NCBI GenBank assembly: GCA_035259385.1
Contig: DATFWL010000443.1
Location: 8,617-72,616, forward strand
Source: QHWK01 sp035259385
GTDB taxonomy: Bacteria > Acidobacteriota > Vicinamibacteria > Vicinamibacterales > CAVVIG01
Length of the DNA: 64,000 bases
Direction: 5' to 3'
The position numbers and the translations under genes are program-made. The notes under the pieces are model-generated. The model was not told the DNA's origin, did not search any database, and saw nothing but the letters and a program-made list of their open reading frames with translations. This document shows positions 35,450 to 42,172 of the stretch, piece by piece. Each line of letters starts with the position of its first letter. The first letter of the stretch is position 1.

Positions 35450-35465
35450 CTATGCACAATCGGCA
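35450..35465 (-). promoter_or_regulatory. GCATAG motif copy i
   Basis: TGCCG-ATTGT-GCATAG on the minus strand, 51 bases before the ATG of the two-repeat secreted protein. Confidence 0.55.
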
Positions 35466-35469
35466 GTAG

Positions 35470-35595
35470 GCAGGGAGGAGACGGATGGGACGGATGGGAG
35501 GGATGGGAGAGATGAGAGGGATGGGACGGATGAGAGGATGGGACGGACGGGAGAGATGGGAGGGATGCGAAAGGTAGGAGGGATGGGAGAGATCG
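35470..35595. repeat. Purine-rich degenerate minisatellite
   Basis: About 125 bases of imperfect GATGGGAnGG / GATGAGAGG units on the plus strand, almost free of pyrimidines apart from the periodic T and C. Unit length drifts between 8 and 11 bases. It lies just upstream of motif copy i in a gap with no larger gene. The strand asymmetry could favour triplex or G-quadruplex structures and makes copy-number change likely. Confidence 0.75.
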
Positions 35596-35751
35596 CTGGC
35601 CTGGGACGAAGGGAAGAGATCGGACCGGTGCGGATGCCGAATTCGCACAGGCGGCTGAATATCGCGGGCGTTACGGTTCTTTATCGTGATACAGACAACT
35701 CGGTGTGCGGCGGCGTGCTTGCGCAAGCTCATTGCGGGTGCTTTGCGACGC

Positions 35752-35916
35752 ATGAAGGAATCGGAAACCGTCTACTTCCTGCGGCTCCTCCGTATCGCCC
35801 GCCGCGGCGATCCGCAGGCACGATTGTCGGCCACGCTGGCATGGCTGGACCGCGCGTCGCGCGTCACAGGCGCAAGGCGAACATCGTCCGTTGACGCGCA
35901 TGCCGAAAACGCATAG
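35752..35916 (+). CDS. Possible 54-residue small protein
   Basis: From ATG 35752 the peptide reads as a plausible helical, basic protein (ETVYFLRLLRIARRGDPQARLSATLAWLDRASRV). Its stop codon TAG is the last three bases of motif copy j. A GTG at 35686 in frame would lengthen it. No homologue recognised; could be chance in GC-rich DNA. Confidence 0.3.
   Translation: MKESETVYFLRLLRIARRGDPQARLSATLAWLDRASRVTGARRTSSVDAHAENA
35901..35916 (+). promoter_or_regulatory. GCATAG motif copy j
   Basis: TGCCG-AAAAC-GCATAG. Upstream of the formylglycine-generating-enzyme gene together with copy k. An ORF starting at GTG 35962 (45 bases downstream) is in frame with the 36139 leader. Confidence 0.5.
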
Positions 35917-36089
35917 TCGCGCCCGGGGGCCTGCATATGATCGCGCTGTCACACCCGTCGGGTGAGCGCTGCTTCCCAAGGGCGGCGCTCACGAACGCGC
36001 AGTCCAGAGTGGCTGCCGGGCGGCGTCATGGCAGCGCAGCGGCCGCGCGCTGCGTTGCCTGACGTTCGCCGACGATCGACTGCCGCTGC

Positions 36090-36105
36090 TGCCGATTCTG
36101 CATAC
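36090..36105 (+). promoter_or_regulatory. GCATAG motif copy k
   Basis: TGCCG-ATTCT-GCATAC; 33 bases before the ATG of a 22-codon leader ORF coupled to the formylglycine-generating enzyme. Confidence 0.5.
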
Positions 36106-36138
36106 CTTCGCGATCGGCCCGTCCTTATCCTGCCGACC

Positions 36139-36207
36139 ATGATCGGTCCTGGTGAGCGTTGCACGTCCTGCGGCATGCTCCTTCGGATGGCGTGCGTGCG
36201 TCGATGA
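36139..36207 (+). CDS. Possible 22-codon leader ORF (Cys-containing) coupled to the formylglycine-generating enzyme
   Basis: ATG 36139 lies 33 bases after motif copy k; the peptide contains CTSCGM and one further Cys. Its TGA overlaps the enzyme's ATG as ATGA (36204-36207). A Cys-rich leader before a copper- and thiol-dependent oxidase could sense cysteine supply or metal, but that is speculation. Confidence 0.4.
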   Translation: MIGPGERCTSCGMLLRMACVRR

Positions 36208-37373
36208 CACAGCGCACGCGTCAACGTCCGCAGCGGCCCGCGGCGACCACACAGTCCCGACGGCAGACGGCCTCGGCGATCTGGATCGTCGCGGCGCTTC
36301 TGATCGTCGCCGCCGGCGCGTTGGCCGCGCGCTATGCGGGCGGTCCGTCGACCGCCTCCGCGACCGCCGTGTCCACTTCGTCCCAAACGGCCGCACGCGC
36401 CGGACAGCCCCCAGGGCCGGCGCCCGCCGGGATGAAATGGATCCCGGGCGGCGAATTCACGATGGGCAGCAACAGCGCGCAGAGCATGTCGAACGAGCGG
36501 CCGGCCCACCGCGTCCGCGTCAACGGATTCTGGATGGCGGACAAGGACGTCACCAACGCCGACTTCCGCCGCTTCGCCGACGCGACCGGTTACGTGACGA
36601 CAGCCGAACGCAACCCCGAGTGGGAGGAGATCCGCAAGCAGCTTCCTCCCGGCACGCCGAAGCCCGACGACGGTCAGCTGGTGCCGGGGTCGCTCGTGTT
36701 CATTCCGCCGTCGCATCCCGTTCCGCTGGACGATCTGTCGGCGTGGTGGCGGTGGGTGCCCGGCGCCAGCTGGCGTCATCCGTCAGGGCCGGAGAGCACC
36801 GTCGATGGCCTCGACGCGCATCCAGTCGTGCAGGTGTCCTGGTACGACGCGAACGCGTACGCGAAGTGGGCCGGCGCGCGCCTGCCGACCGAAGCCGAAT
36901 GGGAGTTCGCCGCCCGCGGCGGCGTCGACGGCAGACGGTACGTGTGGGGCGACGACCCGTCGCCGCACGGCGCGCACATGGCCAACACGTTCGACGGCGA
37001 CTTTCCGTATCACCAGACGAGCGAAGACGGGTTCGCGGGGACGTCGCCGGTCGGATCGTTTCCGGCGAACGGATACGGGCTCTACGACATGGCCGGCAAC
37101 GTGTGGCAGTGGACGTCGGACATGTATCGCGCCGACGAGTTCGCGCGCCGCGCCGGCGACCAGGGTCTCTGCGACAACCCGCAAGGGCCCACGTCGACCT
37201 ACGACCCGACGGATCCCTATTCCGAGCGACGCGTGATCAAAGGCGGATCCTTTCTCTGCCATCCGTCCTACTGCGAGAGCTACCGGCCGAGCGCGCGCCG
37301 CGGTACGCCGCCCGACACCGGCTCCTCACACGTCGGCTTCAGGATCGTGCGGACGGCCGCCCCGCTGATGTAG
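36204..37373 (+). CDS. Formylglycine-generating enzyme (sulfatase-modifying factor), membrane-anchored
   Basis: 389 residues from ATG 36204. One membrane segment (AIWIVAALLIVAAGALAARYAGG) is followed by the FGE-sulfatase fold: GMKWIPGGEFTMGSN, ERPAHRVRVNGFWMADKDVTNADFRRF, LPTEAEWEFAARGG, YGLYDMAGNVWQWTSD, RRVIKGGSFLCHPSYCESYRPSARRG, SSHVGFRIV. The active-site cysteines are both present (Cys352 and Cys357, C-x4-C), as in true FGEs that convert a sulfatase Cys to formylglycine using copper and oxygen. Many relatives with the same fold lack them. The anchor places it at the cell envelope. No sulfatase gene is visible here. Convergent with the transglycosylase gene. Confidence 0.9.
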   Translation: MTQRTRQRPQRPAATTQSRRQTASAIWIVAALLIVAAGALAARYAGGPSTASATAVSTSSQTAARAGQPPGPAPAGMKWIPGGEFTMGSNSAQSMSNERPAHRVRVNGFWMADKDVTNADFRRFADATGYVTTAERNPEWEEIRKQLPPGTPKPDDGQLVPGSLVFIPPSHPVPLDDLSAWWRWVPGASWRHPSGPESTVDGLDAHPVVQVSWYDANAYAKWAGARLPTEAEWEFAARGGVDGRRYVWGDDPSPHGAHMANTFDGDFPYHQTSEDGFAGTSPVGSFPANGYGLYDMAGNVWQWTSDMYRADEFARRAGDQGLCDNPQGPTSTYDPTDPYSERRVIKGGSFLCHPSYCESYRPSARRGTPPDTGSSHVGFRIVRTAAPLM

Positions 37374-37390
37374 CGCGAAGCCTTCAGACG

Positions 37391-38995
37391 TCACGGCTGG
37401 GTCGTGCCCCTCTTGCTCTTGGCGGCCGCGCGCGCGTTCTGCTGCTGGATCGCTTTGTAAGCCGTGTAGTACTTGTAGATGTTGCTGACGTAGTCGACGG
37501 TCTCGCGCCCGATGTCGCGAGACGCGACGATCTCGACGTTGTAGAACCACTCGTCGGGATTCAGGCCGGCAGCCTGCGCCTTCTTCCGCAGCTGCGCGAC
37601 GCGTGCCGGACCCGCGTTGTAAGACGCCAGCGCGAACAGCCCGCGGTTCAACTTGTCCATCTTCGAGTCCGCGAAATAGCGATCGATCATGAACCGCATG
37701 TACTTCACGCCGGCGTGAATGTTGTCATCGGCTTTGTCGGTCACGTTCGGGACGCCGACGTTCTTGTCCCTGGCGGTCTCCGGCTTGATCTGCATGATGC
37801 CGACGGCGCCGGCGCCGCTGCGCCGACTCTGATCGAGTTGCGATTCCTGATAGGCCTGCGCCGTCACCAGCAGCCAGTCGAAGTCGTACTGATCGGCGTA
37901 TTTCCGCAGCGGAGTCGCCAGCGTGCGGAACCGTGCGAGCTCCTCCGCCGACTTGGGGTTCTTCAGGCGCGCAGGGTTGCCGAGGTATTTCTTGAGCAGC
38001 ACGTTGCCGAACATCGTGCCGGCCCGGTGAGTACGCACGAAATCGTCGACCAGTCCATGCAGGACCGGCGTGTTCTTGCGAACTCCCCACGCCAGCTGCA
38101 CGCCATCCTTCACGACCAGATCCGAACGGACGGTCATCTGATCGTAGATCTGCTTCCAGAAGTCCGTGTAGATGTCCTTGACGACGGTGATCGGCACGAT
38201 CCCGGCGTCGACCATCTGCAGAAGATCTTCGTCCTGCAGCCGATCGTCCGCGTCGACAATCGTCACCGGCGGCTTGCCGCTGCGCTTGAGCCGCGCGTTC
38301 AGATCGACGAGATCTTCGTGATAGCTGCTGACGCGACGGACGGTGACCTCCTGTCCGGAGAGGTCCTCGAGCGTTGACAGTTTCGCCGTCGACGCCGGCC
38401 CGGTGACGACGACATCCTTGATGTCGTCTTTCGTCGGAGTCGAGAAGTCGACGCGCGTCCGGTACCGATCGACGATCGAAAACCCCCCGACGGCGATGTC
38501 GCCGAGGCTGCCCTCGAGCGCCGGCAGGACCTGATCGGGACTGGTCGGGATGATGACGATCTTCGGCGCGACGACGCCCTTGGGCGCGCGCTCCCGCAGC
38601 GTCTTCTCGAACTCCTGGAGCGCGTCATAGGCAATGCCCGCCTGGCGCGTGCCGTCGAGGAAGTAGTTTGTCTTGCTGAACGGCACGAGCGCCCGGATGA
38701 AGCGGCGGTCGCCCTTCCAGTCGAAGTCGCCGGTCCACTTCTCGTGGAGGCCGAGCGTGGTGTTGGCGTCGAGGTCCTCGATCAGCGTGAGCGCCGGCTG
38801 CGCGTCCGCGGTCGCCGGCTGCGGCGCCACGACTCCGCCTGGCGCGGGCGTGCCGGACGGCGGAGAGGCGGCGGCATTGGATGGAGGAGGCTGCTGTTGT
38901 GCACCAGGCGGCGAGGCGCACGACGCGATCGACAGGCTGGCGGCGAGCAGCAGCGTACAGACGGAGGATGCTGGCGGCCGAATGTGTGGCATCAT
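37391..38995 (-). CDS. mltF: MltF-like lytic transglycosylase lipoprotein with solute-binding domain
   Basis: 534 residues. A lipoprotein signal (VCTLLLAASLSIASC) is followed by a Pro/Ala-rich linker, a family 3 solute-binding-like domain (about residues 85-330; GIAYDALQEFEKTLRERA, DIAVGGFSIVDRYRTRVDFSTP) and a C-terminal lysozyme-like SLT domain with catalytic Glu384 in AQAYQESQLDQSRRSGAGAVGIMQIKPETA. In MltF the binding domain senses muropeptides and activates cleavage of peptidoglycan glycan strands. It acts at the periplasmic face. Motif copy l lies 32 bases upstream. Confidence 0.9.
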   Translation of the reverse strand: MMPHIRPPASSVCTLLLAASLSIASCASPPGAQQQPPPSNAAASPPSGTPAPGGVVAPQPATADAQPALTLIEDLDANTTLGLHEKWTGDFDWKGDRRFIRALVPFSKTNYFLDGTRQAGIAYDALQEFEKTLRERAPKGVVAPKIVIIPTSPDQVLPALEGSLGDIAVGGFSIVDRYRTRVDFSTPTKDDIKDVVVTGPASTAKLSTLEDLSGQEVTVRRVSSYHEDLVDLNARLKRSGKPPVTIVDADDRLQDEDLLQMVDAGIVPITVVKDIYTDFWKQIYDQMTVRSDLVVKDGVQLAWGVRKNTPVLHGLVDDFVRTHRAGTMFGNVLLKKYLGNPARLKNPKSAEELARFRTLATPLRKYADQYDFDWLLVTAQAYQESQLDQSRRSGAGAVGIMQIKPETARDKNVGVPNVTDKADDNIHAGVKYMRFMIDRYFADSKMDKLNRGLFALASYNAGPARVAQLRKKAQAAGLNPDEWFYNVEIVASRDIGRETVDYVSNIYKYYTAYKAIQQQNARAAAKSKRGTTQP

Positions 38996-39027
38996 GCCGT
39001 CAGTGTCGTGATTTTCGACACCTGACG

Positions 39028-39043
39028 GTATGCAGAGTCGGCA
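39028..39043 (-). promoter_or_regulatory. GCATAG motif copy l
   Basis: TGCCG-ACTCT-GCATAC on the minus strand, 32 bases before the transglycosylase ATG. Confidence 0.55.
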
Positions 39044-39085
39044 AAGGCCGTTCCGGTCGCTCGATCGGCCGCGACCGATTGAGAG

Positions 39086-39505
39086 TCAGCCCCGGACGCG
39101 CGCTCCCGAGGACTGGACCGCGGGCTGCGGAAACTGCGATCGCCCCTCGAGCACGCCGCGGATCGCCGGCATCAGATCGGTCCCGATGTGGTTCTTGATC
39201 ACGTACGCTTGCGCGCCCGCATCGCGTGCCGCGTCGATGAACGCCTGGTCGTCGTGCACGGTGAGAAAGACGATGCGCGGCGGACGTGCGGACTCGCCGA
39301 GCCGTGCGGCTGCCTCGAGGCCGCTCATCACCGGCATCGAGATGTCGAAGACGACCACGTCGGGATGCAGCAGGGCGGCTGCGTCGAGCGCCGCCTGTCC
39401 GTCGCCGACCGCCCCGACCACATCGAATTCGTCGGCGACGAGTCGGACGACGCGATCGAGGATCGATGAATGATCGTCGGCCAGAAGGATACGTGGGCGC
39501 GACAT
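39086..39505 (-). CDS. Stand-alone response-regulator receiver domain
   Basis: 139 residues. A complete receiver (ILLADDH, phospho-acceptor D54 in VVVFDISMP, LTVHDDQAF, AYVIKNHIGTDLMPAIRGVLEG) that stops after about 15 further residues with no DNA-binding domain, unlike the three NarL-type paralogues in the window. It could work through protein contact or as a phosphate sink. It lies 430 bases downstream of two sensor kinase genes on the same strand, and is the most likely partner of one of them. Confidence 0.88.
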   Translation of the reverse strand: MSRPRILLADDHSSILDRVVRLVADEFDVVGAVGDGQAALDAAALLHPDVVVFDISMPVMSGLEAAARLGESARPPRIVFLTVHDDQAFIDAARDAGAQAYVIKNHIGTDLMPAIRGVLEGRSQFPQPAVQSSGARVRG

Positions 39506-39526
39506 AAGCCACCCAATCTATCGGCG

Positions 39527-39724
39527 TTATCCTGGGAAAACAATCCTGTGAAGGCCCGATGGCTTCACTTGCCAAACCGTATTTGTTGCTTCTCTTATGT
39601 GGTGCCGCCCGCATGCGGCGTAGCAAATCACTGCGGCCGCGCTCTCGAACGCGTGCAGGCGCGCACGCATCAGAAATGTCCTTCGTGGGTGAATCGCAGC
39701 TGCAGGCGATGCCGGCTCCACCAA
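39527..39724 (-). CDS. Possible 65-codon ORF between motif m and the receiver gene
   Basis: TTG 39724 lies 32 bases after motif copy m on the same strand. The ORF stops 21 bases before the receiver ATG. Base composition in its second half is less GC-rich than neighbouring genes (HHIREATNTVWQVKPSGLHRIV), so it may not be coding. Kept because of the recurrent motif-to-start spacing. Confidence 0.25.
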   Translation of the reverse strand: MVEPASPAAAIHPRRTFLMRARLHAFESAAAVICYAACGRHHIREATNTVWQVKPSGLHRIVFPG

Positions 39725-39756
39725 GGTTGAAACATAGGAGGTTGGGCGGTGGGAGC

Positions 39757-39772
39757 CTATGCGGAATCGGCA
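39757..39772 (-). promoter_or_regulatory. GCATAG motif copy m
   Basis: TGCCG-ATTCC-GCATAG on the minus strand in the 430-base gap between the sensor kinase at 39935 and the receiver at 39505. Confidence 0.5.
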
Positions 39773-39934
39773 GCGGCTCAGAATTGATAGGCGGGCGAGC
39801 AGATGGGTCTCGAACCGTGCGTCTGAGTCGAACAGCGAGGTCCCGAGTGACGCTCCGCCGGCAGCAAGCACGCCGTCGAACGCCACACCGCCGCTTTTGA
39901 TCATCGTCGCGATGCGGTTTCGGAAGTCCGAGGC

Positions 39935-42169
39935 TTACGTGGAGCGAGCCGCTCGCGGCGCCGCGTCGCCGTCCGGTGCCAGCGGGACGAGAACGCCGAT
40001 GCGCGTGCCGGCGCGCGGCGCCGTCCGGATGATCAGTCGCCCGCCCACGTGATGCGCGCGCTCGCGCATGCTGAGGAGGCCGAGGCCTGGTGTGTCGAAG
40101 CCCTGCGGCTCGCTGAAGCCGATACCCGAATCGGCGATCTGCATGTAGAGGCGCTCGCCGTCCCGCGAGAGCTTCACCTGCGCCTGGGTCGCGCCGCTGT
40201 GGCGCACGATGTTGTGCAGCGCTTCCTGCACGATCCGGTAGAGGCAGATGGATACCGCCGGATTGATGTGGGCGGGCACGTGCTCGTGCTCGAACTGCAC
40301 TGTCAAGCCATGCCGCGTGCCGAGGTCGCGGCACAAGCCGGCGATCCCCGCGACGAGGCCGAGCGCCTCGAGACGCGCAGGATGGAGATCGTGGGACAGG
40401 CGGTGGACGTCGGTGGTGATCTCGGATGCTGTCTCTGCGATCAGATCCAGCCGCTCGCGATCCAGCTCGCCCAGCTCAGGGCACTCCAACCGGAATTGAT
40501 CGAGCGCGATGTTCAGGAGCGACAGACGCTGGCCGAGGTCGTCGTGCAGATCGCGCGCAAGCCGCTCGCGCTCCGCTTCCTGCCCGGCGATGAGGCGGCC
40601 GGCGAGGGCCCGGTTCTCGGCGCTCGTTCGCCGTAACGCGGCTTCGCTCTCGGCGAAGGCTCGCTCCGTGCGGACGCGGTCGGTCAGATCGCGGACAACC
40701 GCCATGACCCGGCCGTGACGGTCGCGCACGAGGCGCGCTTCGAAGTGGCGAACCTCGTCGCTTATCGGCAGGTCGTAGTCCACGATCACGCTGGCGTCGG
40801 TCTGCGCCGCTTCTGCGATCGCCGCCGTCAGGCGGTTGCCCAGCGGCGGCGGCATGATCTCGCGCACCGTCTTGCCGAGAAAGACCTCCGGCGGCGCGAA
40901 CAGCTGGTCGGGATCGCGAGCGTGAAAGTCGAGGTAGGTGCCGTCGCGGTCGAGGACGAACATCAGGTCCGGCACGGCCTGGAGGATCGCGGTGCTGCGC
41001 GCCTCGCTGTGCGCGATCGCGCGCCTGGCCTCCTCCTCGGCGGCGTCCCGTGAGGCTTCTGCGGCGCGGCGGCGGAGGCGCTGGACCGCGATCGCCACGA
41101 TCAGCGCGGACTGCGACGCGATGACCAGAGCGGCGGCGATCACGTAGCCGCGGTACGCCGTCCGGGGCCCCGGCTCCTTGAAGCGCACGATGCTCCGGCT
41201 TGGAAGGCGATCTTCGCTGATGCCCCAGCGCTGCAGCTCCTTCCCGTCGAACATCGGCGTGATGACGCCCTGAAACGGGTGCGGCCGGTCGGCCTCGGCG
41301 ACACCGGCACCCGCCAGCTCCACGGCCGACCGCGCCAGCGCCGCGCCGTCCGCCTCGACGTCCAGCATCGCGCCGCCGACCACGCCGTGGCCGAGCAGCG
41401 CCGGCTCGGTCGCGAACACCGGCACCTTCGCGACCCTGGTGACCGCCCTCAGCGACTGCAGCGGTTGAATCGGCGCGCCATCGTCGCCAATCAGCTGACG
41501 GACGAACACGATCGCCGTCTGCGGCGGCAGGACGCGGACGCGGTCGAGCAGCTCGTTCAAGCGCAGATCGTGGAGCTGGATGGTCGAGACGCGTCGATTC
41601 AGTTCGGCCAGCTCTTCGTCAAGGTCCGTGCCGGCGCCGCCGGCACGATCGGCAAGGTCTCCATCGATCACCGCGAGATGCCGAAGCCCCGGGTCGAGCC
41701 GCTCGGCGATCGCGGCGACCTCCTGGTACGGCGATCCGAGCCACGAGGCGATCACGTCAGGCGGCAAATCGTGTGACGGCGGCCGCGTCAGCATGGCGAC
41801 GACCGGAACGTCGGGAAACACCTCGCCGCGGTGGCTCAACACGAACTCGAGTGCCGAATCGAGGACGGCGACGATGACGTCGGGCCGACGATCGGCGTAC
41901 TTCGAATGCAGGTACTCGCTCATCGCCTCGAGGTGGGCCGTCCCGGGGAACCGGTACGCGTCGACGGTCTCGGTATACAACTCGAGCGAACCGTCGGCCA
42001 GCATCGGGTCGACGACGCGATCGAATCCGGCGTCGAACTGCGTGCGAAACGGCGCCTCCTCGCCGTAGGCGTGCACGACGAGGACCTTCGTCGGCGCGGC
42101 GCTCGCGCCGCGGGCCGCGGCTGCCGACGCGACCAGGACGAGCGCGACCACGCGGACACCCAGGGACAT
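39935..42169 (-). CDS. Sensor histidine kinase with periplasmic ABC-substrate-binding-like domain
   Basis: 744 residues. A signal sequence is followed by a periplasmic domain like the ABC_sub_bind family (KVLVVHAYGEEAPFRTQFDAGFDRVV, DVIVAVLDSALEFVLSHRGEVFPDVPVV, KELQRWGISEDRLPSRSIVRFKEPG). Next come a membrane helix (YVIAAALVIASQSALIVAIAV), a PAS domain, HisKA_3 with RDLHDDLGQRLSLL and a HATPase domain (YRIVQEALHNIVRHSGA, DSGIGF, GLGLLSMRERAHHVGG). It starts 3 bases after the stop of an upstream kinase with the same layout, so the pair is one transcription unit. It probably senses a small periplasmic solute and signals to the receiver at 39086 or a NarL-type regulator. Confidence 0.9.
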   Translation of the reverse strand: MSLGVRVVALVLVASAAAARGASAAPTKVLVVHAYGEEAPFRTQFDAGFDRVVDPMLADGSLELYTETVDAYRFPGTAHLEAMSEYLHSKYADRRPDVIVAVLDSALEFVLSHRGEVFPDVPVVAMLTRPPSHDLPPDVIASWLGSPYQEVAAIAERLDPGLRHLAVIDGDLADRAGGAGTDLDEELAELNRRVSTIQLHDLRLNELLDRVRVLPPQTAIVFVRQLIGDDGAPIQPLQSLRAVTRVAKVPVFATEPALLGHGVVGGAMLDVEADGAALARSAVELAGAGVAEADRPHPFQGVITPMFDGKELQRWGISEDRLPSRSIVRFKEPGPRTAYRGYVIAAALVIASQSALIVAIAVQRLRRRAAEASRDAAEEEARRAIAHSEARSTAILQAVPDLMFVLDRDGTYLDFHARDPDQLFAPPEVFLGKTVREIMPPPLGNRLTAAIAEAAQTDASVIVDYDLPISDEVRHFEARLVRDRHGRVMAVVRDLTDRVRTERAFAESEAALRRTSAENRALAGRLIAGQEAERERLARDLHDDLGQRLSLLNIALDQFRLECPELGELDRERLDLIAETASEITTDVHRLSHDLHPARLEALGLVAGIAGLCRDLGTRHGLTVQFEHEHVPAHINPAVSICLYRIVQEALHNIVRHSGATQAQVKLSRDGERLYMQIADSGIGFSEPQGFDTPGLGLLSMRERAHHVGGRLIIRTAPRAGTRIGVLVPLAPDGDAAPRAARST

Positions 42170-42172
42170 GCG

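Noticed and set aside
35470..35595. CRISPR array
   Set aside because: Units are 8-11 bases, drifting, and have no unique spacers; a minisatellite fits better. No CRISPR array or cas gene was seen in the window.
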